Under the pieces are notes generated by a model. It had not been told where the DNA came from. It made no database searches and saw nothing but the letters and a program-made list of their open reading frames with translations. The translations under genes and the position numbers were made by a program. 64,000 nucleotides of DNA from Stappia indica (GTDB lineage: Bacteria > Pseudomonadota > Alphaproteobacteria > Rhizobiales > Stappiaceae), in the NCBI RefSeq assembly GCF_009789575.1, contig NZ_CP046908.1:2108001-2172000 (forward strand), written 5' to 3'. Below, in pieces: positions 1-9,030 of this stretch (the stretch's first letter is position 1; each line of letters begins with the position of its first letter).

Positions 1-453
1 GAGCGGCGCGATGCGGCGCTCGCCATGCTGGAAAAGGTCGGGCTCAAGCCGGAGCATTACGGGCGCTACCCGCACATGTTCTCCGGCGGCCAGCGCCAGC
101 GCGTGGCGATTGCCCGCGCGATCATGCTGCGCCCGCGCCTGCTGGTGCTGGACGAGCCGGTTTCCGCGCTGGATCTCTCCGTGCAGGCGCAGATCCTCAA
201 CCTGCTTGCCGACCTGCAGGACGAGTTCGGCCTCACCTATGTCTTCATCAGCCACGACCTGTCGGTCGTGCGCTACATCGCCGACAAGGTGATGGTGATG
301 TATTTCGGCGAGGCGGTCGAATACGGCACGCGCGACGAGGTCTTCGAGAACCCGCAGCACGACTACACGCGCACGCTGTTCGCGGCGACGCCCAAGGCCG
401 ATGTCGCCAGCATCCGTGCCCGTCTGGAAAATAAGAAGGCCGCCGCCGGCTGA
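1..453 (+). CDS. Peptide/nickel-type ABC transporter ATP-binding protein (3' part)
   Basis: C-terminal 150 residues of an ABC transporter ATPase; the start and Walker A lie before the window. Visible in order are the signature FSGGQRQR, Walker [13 protein letters not shown] with its D-loop, and the switch histidine in ISHDLS. The tail [13 protein letters not shown] is typical of the Opp/Dpp/GsiA group, which energises import of oligopeptides, dipeptides or similar solutes at the inner membrane. The substrate cannot be read from this fragment. It ends 40 bp before a convergent gene. Family assignment is firm, subfamily is inference. Confidence 0.9.
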   Translation, partial: ERRDAALAMLEKVGLKPEHYGRYPHMFSGGQRQRVAIARAIMLRPRLLVLDEPVSALDLSVQAQILNLLADLQDEFGLTYVFISHDLSVVRYIADKVMVMYFGEAVEYGTRDEVFENPQHDYTRTLFAATPKADVASIRARLENKKAAAG

Positions 454-492
454 ATGCCGGGGCGGCCGTTGCACCTGGTTGCGGCGGTCGGA

Positions 493-1692
493 TCAGCCGC
501 CGGCCTTGGCCTTGCCGCGGGTTGCCCGCTCGGGGGCCTTGGGCGGAGGCGGCGCGCCGTCCCCGGCCTGCGACTTGCGCTCGCGCACCGCACGGATGCG
601 CGCGGCAAGCGACTGGGTGACCGCGCTGCCGGACGCCCTGTCGTCGTCGGCGGAGGCGGCCTCGGCCCCGGCAAGCACGGGCGCCAGATCCTCGTCCGTT
701 CCCAGCGATGCGGCGACGGAGGCGGCAAGACCAGCAAGCTCCGAGCGCAGGGCGACAAAATCGTCATTGCCGCGCAGTTCCGCCCGCAGCCGTTCGTTCT
801 CGGCGCGCAGCCGCGCCGCCTCGCCGGCCAGCGTCTCGTCGCCCTGGGCGCCCTCGGCCAGTACCGACAGGCGGGTGATTTCCGCCTGGGCGGCGATCAG
901 GCGCGACTCCGCCTCGAAAAGCCGGTTGTCCCTGGCCCGCAATTCCTGCCGGCTGAGACCTGCGCTGCGGGCCGCCTGCGCACCGTCGGCGGCGGCCTCG
1001 GCCGTGTCGACGGGGCGGGCGGCGCGCTCCTCGGCGCGCTTCAGCTTGCGCTTGAGGGAGGCGATCTCGACCTCCAGCGCGGTCACCTTGGCAAACTCCG
1101 ACGCGCGGCCCAGCGGATCCTCGCCGGCCTCGTCCGTCTGCGCGGCAAGCCGCTCGCCCGCCCGGTCCGCCGGCTGAGGGGCGACCACCAGCAGCGGCGT
1201 CCCGCCGTCCGCAAGCGCCTCGTCGCCCTCCGCCCTGTCCGCCGTCTCCGCCGCCGCCATCAGCCGCTTGACGCTGCGCTCCAGCTCGCGGATGCGGGCT
1301 TTTGCCCGCGCCAGCGCCTCGCCGCCGTCATGGATCTCGCGGCGCAGCTCTTCCTCCTGCGCCATGGCATCGCCCAGCGCCTGGTCCTTGGCCCGGAATT
1401 CGGCGCGCAGGTCGTTGGCCAGCGCCTCGGCACGGTCGCGCGCGATGCGGTTTTCCGTCGCCTGCTGCTGCAGCCGCTCCAGCCCCGCCTCGAGTTTCCG
1501 GTACTCGACCGCGTGCCGGGCGCGCAGGCCGGCGATCTCGCCGCGCACATCCGCGTGGGTCATCGGCGTGGTCGCCTCGACCGCGGCACGGGTGAGCCGC
1601 ACCGCCCGGCGCCAGACGGTCGGCATGAGCGCCACCGACAGCAGGCCGGCCAGGCAGAAGCCGAGGGCCACATACATTGCCGCTTCAATCAA
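493..1692 (-). CDS. Conserved membrane-anchored coiled-coil protein, function unknown
   Basis: 399 residues. One hydrophobic segment near residues 5-25 is followed by a basic patch and then long heptad-rich, charged stretches (about 45-150 and 200-330) rich in A, E, R and L, which predicts a coiled-coil cytoplasmic or periplasmic rod. The C-terminus is rich in K, G and P. I know no catalytic motif in it. The start used is TTG at 1692; an in-frame ATG lies five codons further in (1677). It is convergent with the ABC ATPase and follows eipA on the same strand after 159 bp. It resembles hypothetical proteins of Hyphomicrobiales; no function is claimed. Confidence 0.75.
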   Translation of the reverse strand: MIEAAMYVALGFCLAGLLSVALMPTVWRRAVRLTRAAVEATTPMTHADVRGEIAGLRARHAVEYRKLEAGLERLQQQATENRIARDRAEALANDLRAEFRAKDQALGDAMAQEEELRREIHDGGEALARAKARIRELERSVKRLMAAAETADRAEGDEALADGGTPLLVVAPQPADRAGERLAAQTDEAGEDPLGRASEFAKVTALEVEIASLKRKLKRAEERAARPVDTAEAAADGAQAARSAGLSRQELRARDNRLFEAESRLIAAQAEITRLSVLAEGAQGDETLAGEAARLRAENERLRAELRGNDDFVALRSELAGLAASVAASLGTDEDLAPVLAGAEAASADDDRASGSAVTQSLAARIRAVRERKSQAGDGAPPPPKAPERATRGKAKAGG

Positions 1693-1751
1693 GACCGCTC
1701 ACCACCGTCTGGTCCCCTGCCGCCACGAACCCGCATGCGCGCTCCGGACCC

Positions 1752-1781
1752 GCGTGCCGCAAGGGCTTCGCCCCGGCACGC
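1752..1781. terminator. Strong hairpin downstream of eipA
   Basis: GCGTGCCG at 1752-1759 pairs with CGGCACGC at 1774-1781 and encloses a smaller GGGC/GCCC stem with a TTC loop. It lies just after the eipA stop (1852, minus strand). There is no clear T-run, so it may be an RNA 3'-end stabiliser or a Rho-dependent site and not a classic terminator. Confidence 0.35.
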
Positions 1782-1851
1782 CTGCATGTTTTACCATGCA
1801 TCCTGATACAAGACGCCGGGTCATGCGCCAAGCATCTCGCAGGGGAAGCGA

Positions 1852-2454
1852 TCAAAAAGGATTCCAGGTCGGCTGGTCGGTGAACTTGAGATAGCCGATA
1901 TTGACGCCGAGACGCGCACCGACGCCCGCCCGCACCGGAACCACATAGATGTCGTGGTTGGACAGCACCGTCATGCCGAAGCCGCCGATCAGGTAGGCTG
2001 AGCCGTTGACGCCGACATAGCGGCGGTAGATCGCCGAAGTGTCGGGCAGATTGTAGACCAGCATCATCACCCGGGCGCCGTCGCCGCCGATGTCCCAGCC
2101 GAAGGAGGGACCCTGCCAGAACACCTTGTGGGTGCCGGCATTGCGCGTGTAGAGCTGCCCCTCGCCGTAGCGCGCACCCGCCAGCAGCGCGCCCGAGCCT
2201 TCCTCGCCGAGGATGTAGCCGTTCGGCTGGCCATATTCCGAAACCGCACGCTCCACCACCGAGGCGAGCCCGCCCGACAGCTGGCCGAAGAAGCGATGGC
2301 CCGTGTCGACCAGCTCGCCCTGGCTGTACTGCTCCGGCTGCTGCGCGCGCGCCTGCGGCAGGCCGGCGGCGAGCAGCGCGACGAGGCCGAGAACCAGCGT
2401 CGCGGCAAAGGCGGTCGCCGAACGACCGGTACGGAAGTGGGGAAGTCGCGTCAT
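1852..2454 (-). CDS. eipA: EipA family periplasmic envelope-integrity protein (DUF1134)
   Basis: 200 residues with a signal peptide (hydrophobic core about 13-33, cleavage after ARA near 37). The mature part has the DUF1134 features: a glycine-rich beta segment with FFGQLSGGLASVVERA, GPSFGWDIGGDGARVM, and a conserved YLIGGFGMTVL stretch. DUF1134 is the family of Brucella EipA, a small periplasmic beta-barrel-like protein needed for envelope integrity and linked to O-polysaccharide and division defects. It is divergent from the YHS gene, with a 165-bp shared promoter region. Function is transferred from Brucella and not shown here. Confidence 0.85.
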   Translation of the reverse strand: MTRLPHFRTGRSATAFAATLVLGLVALLAAGLPQARAQQPEQYSQGELVDTGHRFFGQLSGGLASVVERAVSEYGQPNGYILGEEGSGALLAGARYGEGQLYTRNAGTHKVFWQGPSFGWDIGGDGARVMMLVYNLPDTSAIYRRYVGVNGSAYLIGGFGMTVLSNHDIYVVPVRAGVGARLGVNIGYLKFTDQPTWNPF

Positions 2455-2619
2455 GATGGTCCGTCCTCAACGCTCTCATGCAAGGGACCGGCGCGAGCCT
2501 TGCGGGCGGGCGGCCGGCACGACCGGCGCCGGACGCGGGCCGCGCCGGAAACCTCCGCGGTTGCCCCCGGGCCCACCTTGCAGGCACAGTCGTCGTCCGG
2601 GGATCGCGGGACTGATTCG

Positions 2620-3114
2620 ATGTCAGAGTGTAGTCGAAATCGGAAAAGATTATGGTGGACGGCAGGCGGCGGCCTGCGCATCGTCCTGGCCGGCCTGGCG
2701 CTCGTCTGCGCGGCGGGTCCGGCGCGTGCCATCGACTATGCCACCGACCCCGTGTCGGGCTATGCGCTCGGCGGCCGTGACCCGGTCGCCTATTTCATCG
2801 ACCGCATGCCGCGCGAGGGCGATCGGCGCCATGAGCTGCGCTGGGACGATACGGTGTGGATGTTCGTCAATGAAGGCAACCGCGCCGCCTTCGAGAAGGA
2901 TCCGCAGATCTATGCGCCCCACTTGCGGGGCTGCGATCCCCTGGCGCTGGCGGAAGGTTTCGTCACCATCGGCAACCCGTTGATCTTCGCGCTGCATGAA
3001 GGCCGCCTGCTGCTCTTCCATTCGGAGATCAACCGCTTCCTGTTTCTCTCCGATCCGGCCAGCCTGCTGGCCGAGGCGCAGACGCGGGCGCGGGCGCAAG
3101 GGTGCAGCCGCTGA
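2620..3114 (+). CDS. Secreted YHS-domain protein
   Basis: 164 residues from the ATG at 2620; reading further upstream would enter the divergent promoter region. A basic start and hydrophobic segment end in AARAGPARA-like residues near 37, giving a probable signal peptide. The rest fits the YHS family (DPVSGYALGGRDPVAYF, then FVNEGNRAAFEKDPQIYAP). YHS domains are often metal-binding, but the usual cysteine pair is absent; Cys occurs only in RGCDP and near the C-terminus. It faces eipA divergently. The role is unknown; a periplasmic metal-related function would be a guess. Confidence 0.7.
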   Translation: MSECSRNRKRLWWTAGGGLRIVLAGLALVCAAGPARAIDYATDPVSGYALGGRDPVAYFIDRMPREGDRRHELRWDDTVWMFVNEGNRAAFEKDPQIYAPHLRGCDPLALAEGFVTIGNPLIFALHEGRLLLFHSEINRFLFLSDPASLLAEAQTRARAQGCSR

Positions 3115-3274
3115 ATTCCGCCATCGCCCGATGGCTTGGCAGCGTGGGAAGGGCGGTGTAACCCTTTTCCAAGGGCCGAATCGTGCCGCCCGGCGGGTCT
3201 GCGCCAGCACTGTGCCGGCCCTGACCGCCGCCCGCGACTGCCGGCACGACCACCGGCAGCGACTAACGGCCAAG

Positions 3275-3308
3275 AATACCGGCCACGAATACCGGCCACG
3301 AATACCGG
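3275..3308. repeat. 13-bp tandem repeat upstream of chpT
   Basis: AATACCGGCCACG occurs at 3275-3287 and 3288-3300, followed by a partial copy (AATACCGG) at 3301-3308. It ends about 58 bp before the chpT start, so it could sit in the 5' leader or promoter. No known binding site is recognised. Confidence 0.8.
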
Positions 3309-3366
3309 AAAGACCGTCAGGCACACTGCCAGGACATCCGCCAGGGACTCCGCCAAGGACCACAGC

Positions 3367-4011
3367 ATGACCGCCATCGACGAACTCAGCGCCCTCGATC
3401 TTGCCGCCCTGGTGGCGAGCCGCGTCTGCCACGACATCATTTCCCCCGTTGGCGCGATCACCAACGGCCTCGAAGTCCTCGATGAGGAAAATAACGAGGA
3501 CATGAAGGAGTTCGCGATGGACCTGATCCGCAAAAGTGCGCGTCAGGCCTCGGCGAAGCTGCAGTTCGCGCGCCTCGCTTTCGGCGCCGCCGGATCCGCC
3601 GGCGCGGAGATCGACCTCGGCGATGCCCATTCGGTGGCGGCCGGCTTCCTGGCCAACGAGAAGGCGGATCTCGACTGGCAGGTGCCCCGCCTCTTGATGG
3701 CCAAGAACCGGGTCAAGCTGCTGCTCAACCTGATCCTGCTGGCCAATCAGTGCGTCCCGCGCGGCGGCCTGATCACCGTCACCATGGACGGCGATGCGCA
3801 GACGCCCACCTTCCGGTTGAAAGTAACCGGATCGACAACCAAGGTTCCCGCACTCGTCCTCGAAATGACGTCCGGCAAGGAGCCGGAGAGGATCGACGCC
3901 CATACCGTCCAGCCGGTCTATGCAGTGCTTCTGGCACGCGAGTCCGGCATGGATTTAGAAGTCGTTAAGGAAGACGACGGAGTGCGGATTACTGCGGCCT
4001 GCATAGGTTAA
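3367..4011 (+). CDS. chpT: Histidine phosphotransferase ChpT
   Basis: 214 residues. ChpT passes phosphate from the hybrid kinase CckA to CtrA and CpdR, the central phosphorelay of the alphaproteobacterial cell cycle. The phospho-accepting helix is clear: LAALVASRVCHDIISPVGAI, with the active His at residue 20 in the CHD motif followed by the N..GLE segment. The C-terminal half is a degenerate, non-catalytic ATPase-like domain ending VRITAACIG, as in ChpT. The ATG at 3367 is chosen because homologs begin directly before the four-helix dimerisation domain; the upstream open frame holds the tandem repeat. It precedes cheA on the same strand by 131 bp. Confidence 0.88.
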   Translation: MTAIDELSALDLAALVASRVCHDIISPVGAITNGLEVLDEENNEDMKEFAMDLIRKSARQASAKLQFARLAFGAAGSAGAEIDLGDAHSVAAGFLANEKADLDWQVPRLLMAKNRVKLLLNLILLANQCVPRGGLITVTMDGDAQTPTFRLKVTGSTTKVPALVLEMTSGKEPERIDAHTVQPVYAVLLARESGMDLEVVKEDDGVRITAACIG

Positions 4012-4142
4012 ACTGCTTCAAAAGCACCCTACGCTGCTTCAGTCTATCTTAACTGTTTAAGCCGCATTGTCTCTGACAGGGATGGGTGGTCCGGATACAG
4101 GGTCCGGATCGTGTACCAGTAACCAGTCGGGTGAGTGTGGCC

Positions 4143-6908
4143 ATGGACGACCTGCTTAGCGAGTTCCTCACAGAAACGAACGAGAGCCTGGATGTCGTCG
4201 ACGTCGAGCTCGTGAAGTTCGAGCAGGAACCGAACAACGCGAAAATTCTCGATAACGTTTTCCGGCTCGTTCACACGATCAAGGGCACGTGCGGCTTCCT
4301 TGGCCTGCCCCGGCTGGAGGCCCTCGCCCATGCCGGCGAGACGCTGATGGGCAAGTTCCGCGACGGCGCCAAGGTGACGCCCGACGCGGTCTCGCTCATT
4401 CTCTCCTCCATCGACCGGATCAAGGAGATCCTGGCCGAGCTGGAGGCCGCCAACGGCACCGAGCCCGCAGGCAGCGACCACGACCTGATCTCCGAGCTGG
4501 AGCGCATGGCGCTGGAAGCCGACACCCGCGGCAGCGCTGCCGCCGACGACACGGCCGAGGCCGAAGACGACGGCGTGGCCCGCGGCGAACTGGTCGAGCA
4601 GGTGCTGGAGCGCCCGCTGCGTATCGGCGAAGTCTCGCTCGACGAACTGGAGCGTGCCTTCCGCGAGGCCGAAGTCGAGGTCGAACTCCCCGTTTCCGCT
4701 GCCCTGACCGAAATCGAGGCCGATGCCGAGATGGAGGCGGAAGCCGCCCCGCCGGCACCGCTCGCCCCCCGCGGCCGTGCCCGCGAGGAAGACGCGGCTC
4801 CGCGCGAGACCGCCGACAAGGGCGAGAAGAAGGCCTCCGTGTCGAGCCAGTCGATCCGCGTGGCGGTCGAGACGCTCGAGCATCTGATGACGATGGTCTC
4901 CGAGCTGGTCCTTACCCGCAACCAGTTGCTCGAGATCTCCCGCCGTCACGAGGATTCCGAATTCAAGGTGCCGTTGCAGCGCCTGTCGAACGTCACGGCC
5001 GAGCTGCAGGAAGGCGTCATGAAGACGCGCATGCAGCCGATCGGCAATGCCTGGCAGAAGCTGCCGCGCATCGTCCGCGATCTCAGCCAGGAACTCGACA
5101 AGCCGATCGAGCTGGAGATGATCGGCGCCGAGACCGAGCTCGACCGCCAGGTGCTCGAGCTGATCAAGGACCCGCTCACCCACATGATCCGCAACTCCGC
5201 CGATCATGGGCTGGAGATGCCGTCCGACCGCCGTGCCGCCGGCAAGTCGGAGAAGGGCACGATCACCCTGTCCGCCTATCATGAAGGCGGCCATATCATC
5301 ATCGAGGTCAAGGACGACGGTCGCGGCATCGATGTCGACCGGGTCAAGGCCAAGGTGCTGGAGCGCGGGCTCGCCACCGAGGCCGAGCTCGACAAGATGA
5401 CGGATCAGCAGATCCACAAGTTCATCTTCCACGCAGGCTTCTCCACGGCGCAGAACATCACCAGCGTTTCCGGCCGCGGCGTCGGCATGGACGTGGTGCG
5501 CAACAACGTGGAGCTGATCGGCGGCACCATCGACCTGCGCTCGGTCCCGGGTCGCGGTTCGAGCTTCATCATCAAGATCCCGCTGACGCTCGCCATCGTC
5601 TCGGCCCTGATCGTCGAGGCCGGCGGCGACCGCTTCGCCATCCCGCAGCTGTCGGTGGTCGAGCTGGTGCGCGTCCAGTCCAACTCCGAGCACCGCATCG
5701 AGCGCATCAAGGACACGCCTGTCCTGCGCCTGCGCAACAAGCTGCTGCCGCTGGTGCACATGTCCCAGCTGCTCGGCGTCGGACCCAATGACGGCGACCA
5801 GGAGATCGAGTCCGACACCGGCTTCATCGTGGTGATGCAGGTCGGCAGCCAGACCTTCGGCGTCGTCGTCGACGGCGTGTTCCATACCGAGGAAATCGTC
5901 GTCAAGCCGATGTCCTCCATGCTGCGCAACCTGACCATGTTCTCCGGCAACACCATCCTGGGCGACGGTGCGGTGATCATGATCATCGATCCGAACGGCG
6001 TCGCCTCGGCCATGGCAAGCCATGCCTCCAGCGTCGTCGCCGAGAACGAGCGCAAGGAAGCCGAGGAAGCCATGACCTCCGCCCTCGACGGGCAGTCGAC
6101 CGTGTCGATGCTGCTGTTCCGCGCCGGCTCGCCCGAGCCCAAGGCGGTGCCGCTGTCGCTGGTCACCCGTCTGGAGGAGTTCGAAGTCTCCAAGATCGAG
6201 CATTCCAACGGCCGGGACCTCGTCCAGTATCGCGGCTCGCTGATGCCGCTGGTCTATATCGAGGCCTCCCAGACCCGCCGCGGCGAAGGCACCCAGCCGA
6301 TGCTGGTCTTCTCCGACGCCGGCCGCTCCATGGGCCTCGTCGTCGACGAGATCGTCGACATCGTCGAGGACCGCATGAACATCGAGGTCGGCTCCGACCG
6401 GGCCGGTATCCTGGGATCGGCGGTCATCAAGGACAAGGCGACCGAGATCATCGACCTCGGCTACTACCTGCCGCAGGCCTTCGAGGACTGGTTCATGCGC
6501 AAGGAGATGGACATCGCCGCGCTGACCAAGAAGGTCCTTCTGGTCGACGACAGCGCCTTCTTCCGCAACATGCTGACGCCCGTCCTCAAGGCGGCCGGCT
6601 ATGACGTCACCGCCGTCAACGGCGCGCGCCAGGCCTTCGAGCTGCTGGAGAACGGCGACACGTTCCAGGCGATCGTCAGCGACATCGAGATGCCGGAAAT
6701 CAACGGCTTCGAGTTCTGCGAGGCCCTGCGTCGCGATCCGCGCTTCCGCAAGATGCCGGTTCTGGCGCTGTCGGCCGTGGTCTCCCCGGCCTCCATCGAG
6801 CGCGGCCGTCAGGCCGGTTTCGACGACTATGTGGCGAAGTTCGACCGTCCGGGGCTGATCGCCTCGCTGAAGGATCTGTTCGCTGGTGAAATGGGAATTG
6901 CGGCATGA
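4143..6908 (+). CDS. cheA: Chemotaxis histidine kinase CheA with C-terminal receiver domain
   Basis: 921 residues from the ATG at 4143 (MDDLLSEFLTE, the usual start of this family). Domains in order: HPt with phospho-His in RLVHTIKG (residue 44); an acidic linker to about 230; dimerisation helices from about 240; HATPase with N-box HMIRNSADHG (about 347), DDGRGID (about 392) and GRGVGMD (about 443); a CheW-like domain (about 483-617); a second CheW-like segment (about 652-780); and a receiver (about 797-916) with phospho-Asp in SDIEMPE and a conserved Lys in VAKFD. It phosphorylates CheY and CheB in response to chemoreceptors. It overlaps cheW by 4 bp. The attached receiver probably acts as a phosphate sink or internal regulator. 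Confidence 0.95.
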   Translation: MDDLLSEFLTETNESLDVVDVELVKFEQEPNNAKILDNVFRLVHTIKGTCGFLGLPRLEALAHAGETLMGKFRDGAKVTPDAVSLILSSIDRIKEILAELEAANGTEPAGSDHDLISELERMALEADTRGSAAADDTAEAEDDGVARGELVEQVLERPLRIGEVSLDELERAFREAEVEVELPVSAALTEIEADAEMEAEAAPPAPLAPRGRAREEDAAPRETADKGEKKASVSSQSIRVAVETLEHLMTMVSELVLTRNQLLEISRRHEDSEFKVPLQRLSNVTAELQEGVMKTRMQPIGNAWQKLPRIVRDLSQELDKPIELEMIGAETELDRQVLELIKDPLTHMIRNSADHGLEMPSDRRAAGKSEKGTITLSAYHEGGHIIIEVKDDGRGIDVDRVKAKVLERGLATEAELDKMTDQQIHKFIFHAGFSTAQNITSVSGRGVGMDVVRNNVELIGGTIDLRSVPGRGSSFIIKIPLTLAIVSALIVEAGGDRFAIPQLSVVELVRVQSNSEHRIERIKDTPVLRLRNKLLPLVHMSQLLGVGPNDGDQEIESDTGFIVVMQVGSQTFGVVVDGVFHTEEIVVKPMSSMLRNLTMFSGNTILGDGAVIMIIDPNGVASAMASHASSVVAENERKEAEEAMTSALDGQSTVSMLLFRAGSPEPKAVPLSLVTRLEEFEVSKIEHSNGRDLVQYRGSLMPLVYIEASQTRRGEGTQPMLVFSDAGRSMGLVVDEIVDIVEDRMNIEVGSDRAGILGSAVIKDKATEIIDLGYYLPQAFEDWFMRKEMDIAALTKKVLLVDDSAFFRNMLTPVLKAAGYDVTAVNGARQAFELLENGDTFQAIVSDIEMPEINGFEFCEALRRDPRFRKMPVLALSAVVSPASIERGRQAGFDDYVAKFDRPGLIASLKDLFAGEMGIAA

Positions 6909-7384
6909 GGCACAACGACAATCTCGCGGCCGGTATCGACGATACCATCCAGTATGTCACCGTCATCATCGGCGGCCAGCTCTTCGGCCTGCCGATCAGC
7001 CAGGTGCATGACGTCTTCGTTCCCGAGAGCGTGACCCGCGTGCCGCTGGCCGCTCCGGAAGTGGCCGGCGTGCTCAACCTGCGCGGCCGCATCGTCACGG
7101 CGATCGACATGCGCAAGCGCCTGCACCTGCCGGCCAGGGACGCAAACGCCCAGGTCATGGCGGTCGGCATCGAGCACAAGGGCGAGAGCTACGGCCTCGT
7201 CATCGACCAGGTCGGCGAGGTCCTGCGCCTGTCGAACGACTCGATGGAGCCGAACCCGTCCAACCTCGACAAGCGCTGGGCTGAGATTTCCGGCGGCGTA
7301 CACCGGCTCGACGGCAAGCTGATGATCATTCTCGACGTCACCCGCCTCTTCGGAGCGATGTTCGAGCCCATGGCTGCGGCCTGA
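6905..7384 (+). CDS. cheW: Chemotaxis coupling protein CheW
   Basis: 159 residues, a single CheW domain of two small beta-barrels (IQYVTVIIGGQLFGLPI; NLRGRIVTAIDMR; HRLDGKLMIILDV). It bridges chemoreceptors and CheA at the inner membrane or in soluble arrays. The ATG overlaps the cheA stop in an ATGA, so the two are translationally coupled. The normal family length is kept. Confidence 0.95.
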   Translation: MRHNDNLAAGIDDTIQYVTVIIGGQLFGLPISQVHDVFVPESVTRVPLAAPEVAGVLNLRGRIVTAIDMRKRLHLPARDANAQVMAVGIEHKGESYGLVIDQVGEVLRLSNDSMEPNPSNLDKRWAEISGGVHRLDGKLMIILDVTRLFGAMFEPMAAA

Positions 7385-7430
7385 CGCGACCACACCGCCG
7401 AAAAGAAACCCGGCACTCGGGAGAACAGAA

Positions 7431-7796
7431 ATGAAGCACTGTCTGGTCGTCGACGACTCAAGCGTCATCCGCAAGGTCGCCCGCCGCATTCTCGAAGACC
7501 TGTCCTTCGAGATTTCGGAGGCCGAGGACGGACTGAAGGCCCTGCAGGCCTGCCGCGAGCGCATGCCCGACGCGATCCTGCTGGACTGGAACATGCCGGA
7601 GATGGACGGTTTGGAGTTCCTGCTGGCGCTGCGCAAGGAGTATGGCGGCGAAAAGCCCGTCGTGGTCTTCTGCACGACAGAGAACGACGTGGCCCATATC
7701 ACCCGCGCCATGCGCGCCGGCGCCAACGAGTACATCATGAAGCCGTTCGACAAGGACATCGTGGAAGCGAAGTTCCAGGAAGCCGGGCTGCTGTAA
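7431..7796 (+). CDS. cheY: Single-domain chemotaxis response regulator CheY
   Basis: 121 residues, one receiver domain and no output domain. Acidic pocket VVDDS, phospho-acceptor Asp52 in LLDWNMPEMDG, switch Thr near 82-83 in CTTEND, and conserved Lys104 in MKPFD are all present. It takes phosphate from CheA and diffuses to the motor or another effector. It is the third gene of the che operon, 46 bp after cheW, with a GGGAGAACAG-type ribosome site upstream of the ATG. Confidence 0.94.
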   Translation: MKHCLVVDDSSVIRKVARRILEDLSFEISEAEDGLKALQACRERMPDAILLDWNMPEMDGLEFLLALRKEYGGEKPVVVFCTTENDVAHITRAMRAGANEYIMKPFDKDIVEAKFQEAGLL

Positions 7797-7818
7797 CCCC
7801 TCTGCAGGGCTGTACCAC

Positions 7819-9030
7819 ATGAACGCCAGTTCTTCAGCGCCGGCCCCAAGGGACGGCGCCAGGGCGGATTGTATCCGCGTCATGGTTGTCGACGACTCCG
7901 TCGTCATCCGTGGACTGCTCAGCCGCTGGGTCGAGGCGGACCCGGCTTTGCAGCTCGTCGCCTCCCATCGCAACGGCAAGCTCGCGGTCGACGACATCGA
8001 GCGCTCGAACCCGGACGTGGTGGTTCTCGACATCGAGATGCCGGAGATGGACGGGCTGACCGCCCTTCCCCTGATGCTGCGCAAGAAGCGCGACCTCATC
8101 GTCGTGATGGCCTCGACGCTGACCCGCCGCAACGCCGAGGTCAGCCTGCGCGCCCTCTCGCTCGGGGCCCAGGACTACGTCCCCAAGCCGGAATCGACCA
8201 GCGAGGTCACGACCTCGATCGACTTCCGCCGCGAGCTCATCGACAAGGTGAAGGCGCTCGGCCAGCGTCGCCGCGGCGGCGGAGCCTCTGCCGGCGGACG
8301 CATGATGCGCGCCCAGACGGCCGCCGGGCGGACCGCCTCGCAGGCCCCGGCCGGTGCGACGCCGGCCGGCTATACCCGCCTTGCAGCCGGCGCGGCGGGC
8401 GCGCCCGCAGCCCCTGCAATCCGCACCCGCGCCTATTCCAGCGCCCGCCCGCGCATCCTTGCCATCGGCTCGTCGACCGGCGGTCCGCAGGCGCTGCAGC
8501 AGCTCTTCACCGACATCGGCACCTCGATCCGCGAAGTGCCGGTGGTGCTGACCCAGCACATGCCGCCGACCTTCACCGCCATTCTCGCCGAGCACATCGC
8601 CAAGGCGGCGCTCCGCCCGGCCAAGGAAGCCGACAACGGCGAGGTGCTCAAGCCCGGCCATATCTACGTGGCGCCGGGCGGCCTGCACATGACGTTGGAC
8701 AAGGACGGCGGCCAGGTCGTGGCGCGTCTGAACGACAGCCCGCCGGTGAATTTCTGCAAGCCCGCGGTCGACCCGCTGTTCGACAGCGTCGCCAAGATCT
8801 ACGGCTCCGCCACCCTGGCGGTGGTGCTGACCGGAATGGGACATGACGGCGCCGCCGGAGTGCGCACCATCGCCGCCGGCGGTGGCAGCATCATCGCACA
8901 GGACGAGGCGACCAGCGTGGTATGGGGCATGCCCGGCGCGGCAGCGCAGACGGGCATGTGTTGCGAGATCCTGCCGATCACCCGCATCGGCCCCAAGATC
9001 TCCGGATTGTTGAGTGGAGGCCCCAGGTGA
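7819..9030 (+). CDS. cheB: Protein-glutamate methylesterase / deamidase CheB
   Basis: 403 residues. N-terminal receiver (about 15-135; VVDDSVVIRG, phospho-Asp near 72 in VLDIEMPEMDG), an alanine/glycine-rich linker (about 150-205), and a C-terminal methylesterase with the catalytic triad visible as Ser in GSSTGGPQA (about 217), His in TQHMPP (about 246) and Asp in GMGHDGA (about 343). It removes methyl groups from chemoreceptor glutamates for adaptation; phosphorylation by CheA activates it. It lies 22 bp after cheY and overlaps cheR. Confidence 0.95.
   Translation: MNASSSAPAPRDGARADCIRVMVVDDSVVIRGLLSRWVEADPALQLVASHRNGKLAVDDIERSNPDVVVLDIEMPEMDGLTALPLMLRKKRDLIVVMASTLTRRNAEVSLRALSLGAQDYVPKPESTSEVTTSIDFRRELIDKVKALGQRRRGGGASAGGRMMRAQTAAGRTASQAPAGATPAGYTRLAAGAAGAPAAPAIRTRAYSSARPRILAIGSSTGGPQALQQLFTDIGTSIREVPVVLTQHMPPTFTAILAEHIAKAALRPAKEADNGEVLKPGHIYVAPGGLHMTLDKDGGQVVARLNDSPPVNFCKPAVDPLFDSVAKIYGSATLAVVLTGMGHDGAAGVRTIAAGGGSIIAQDEATSVVWGMPGAAAQTGMCCEILPITRIGPKISGLLSGGPR

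Noticed and set aside
4049-4060. CtrA box upstream of cheA
   Set aside because: TTAA-N4-TTAA has the wrong spacing (N7 is needed).
4044-6203. Minus-strand open frame opposite cheA
   Set aside because: cheA has all expected domains on the plus strand; the antisense protein has no recognisable fold.
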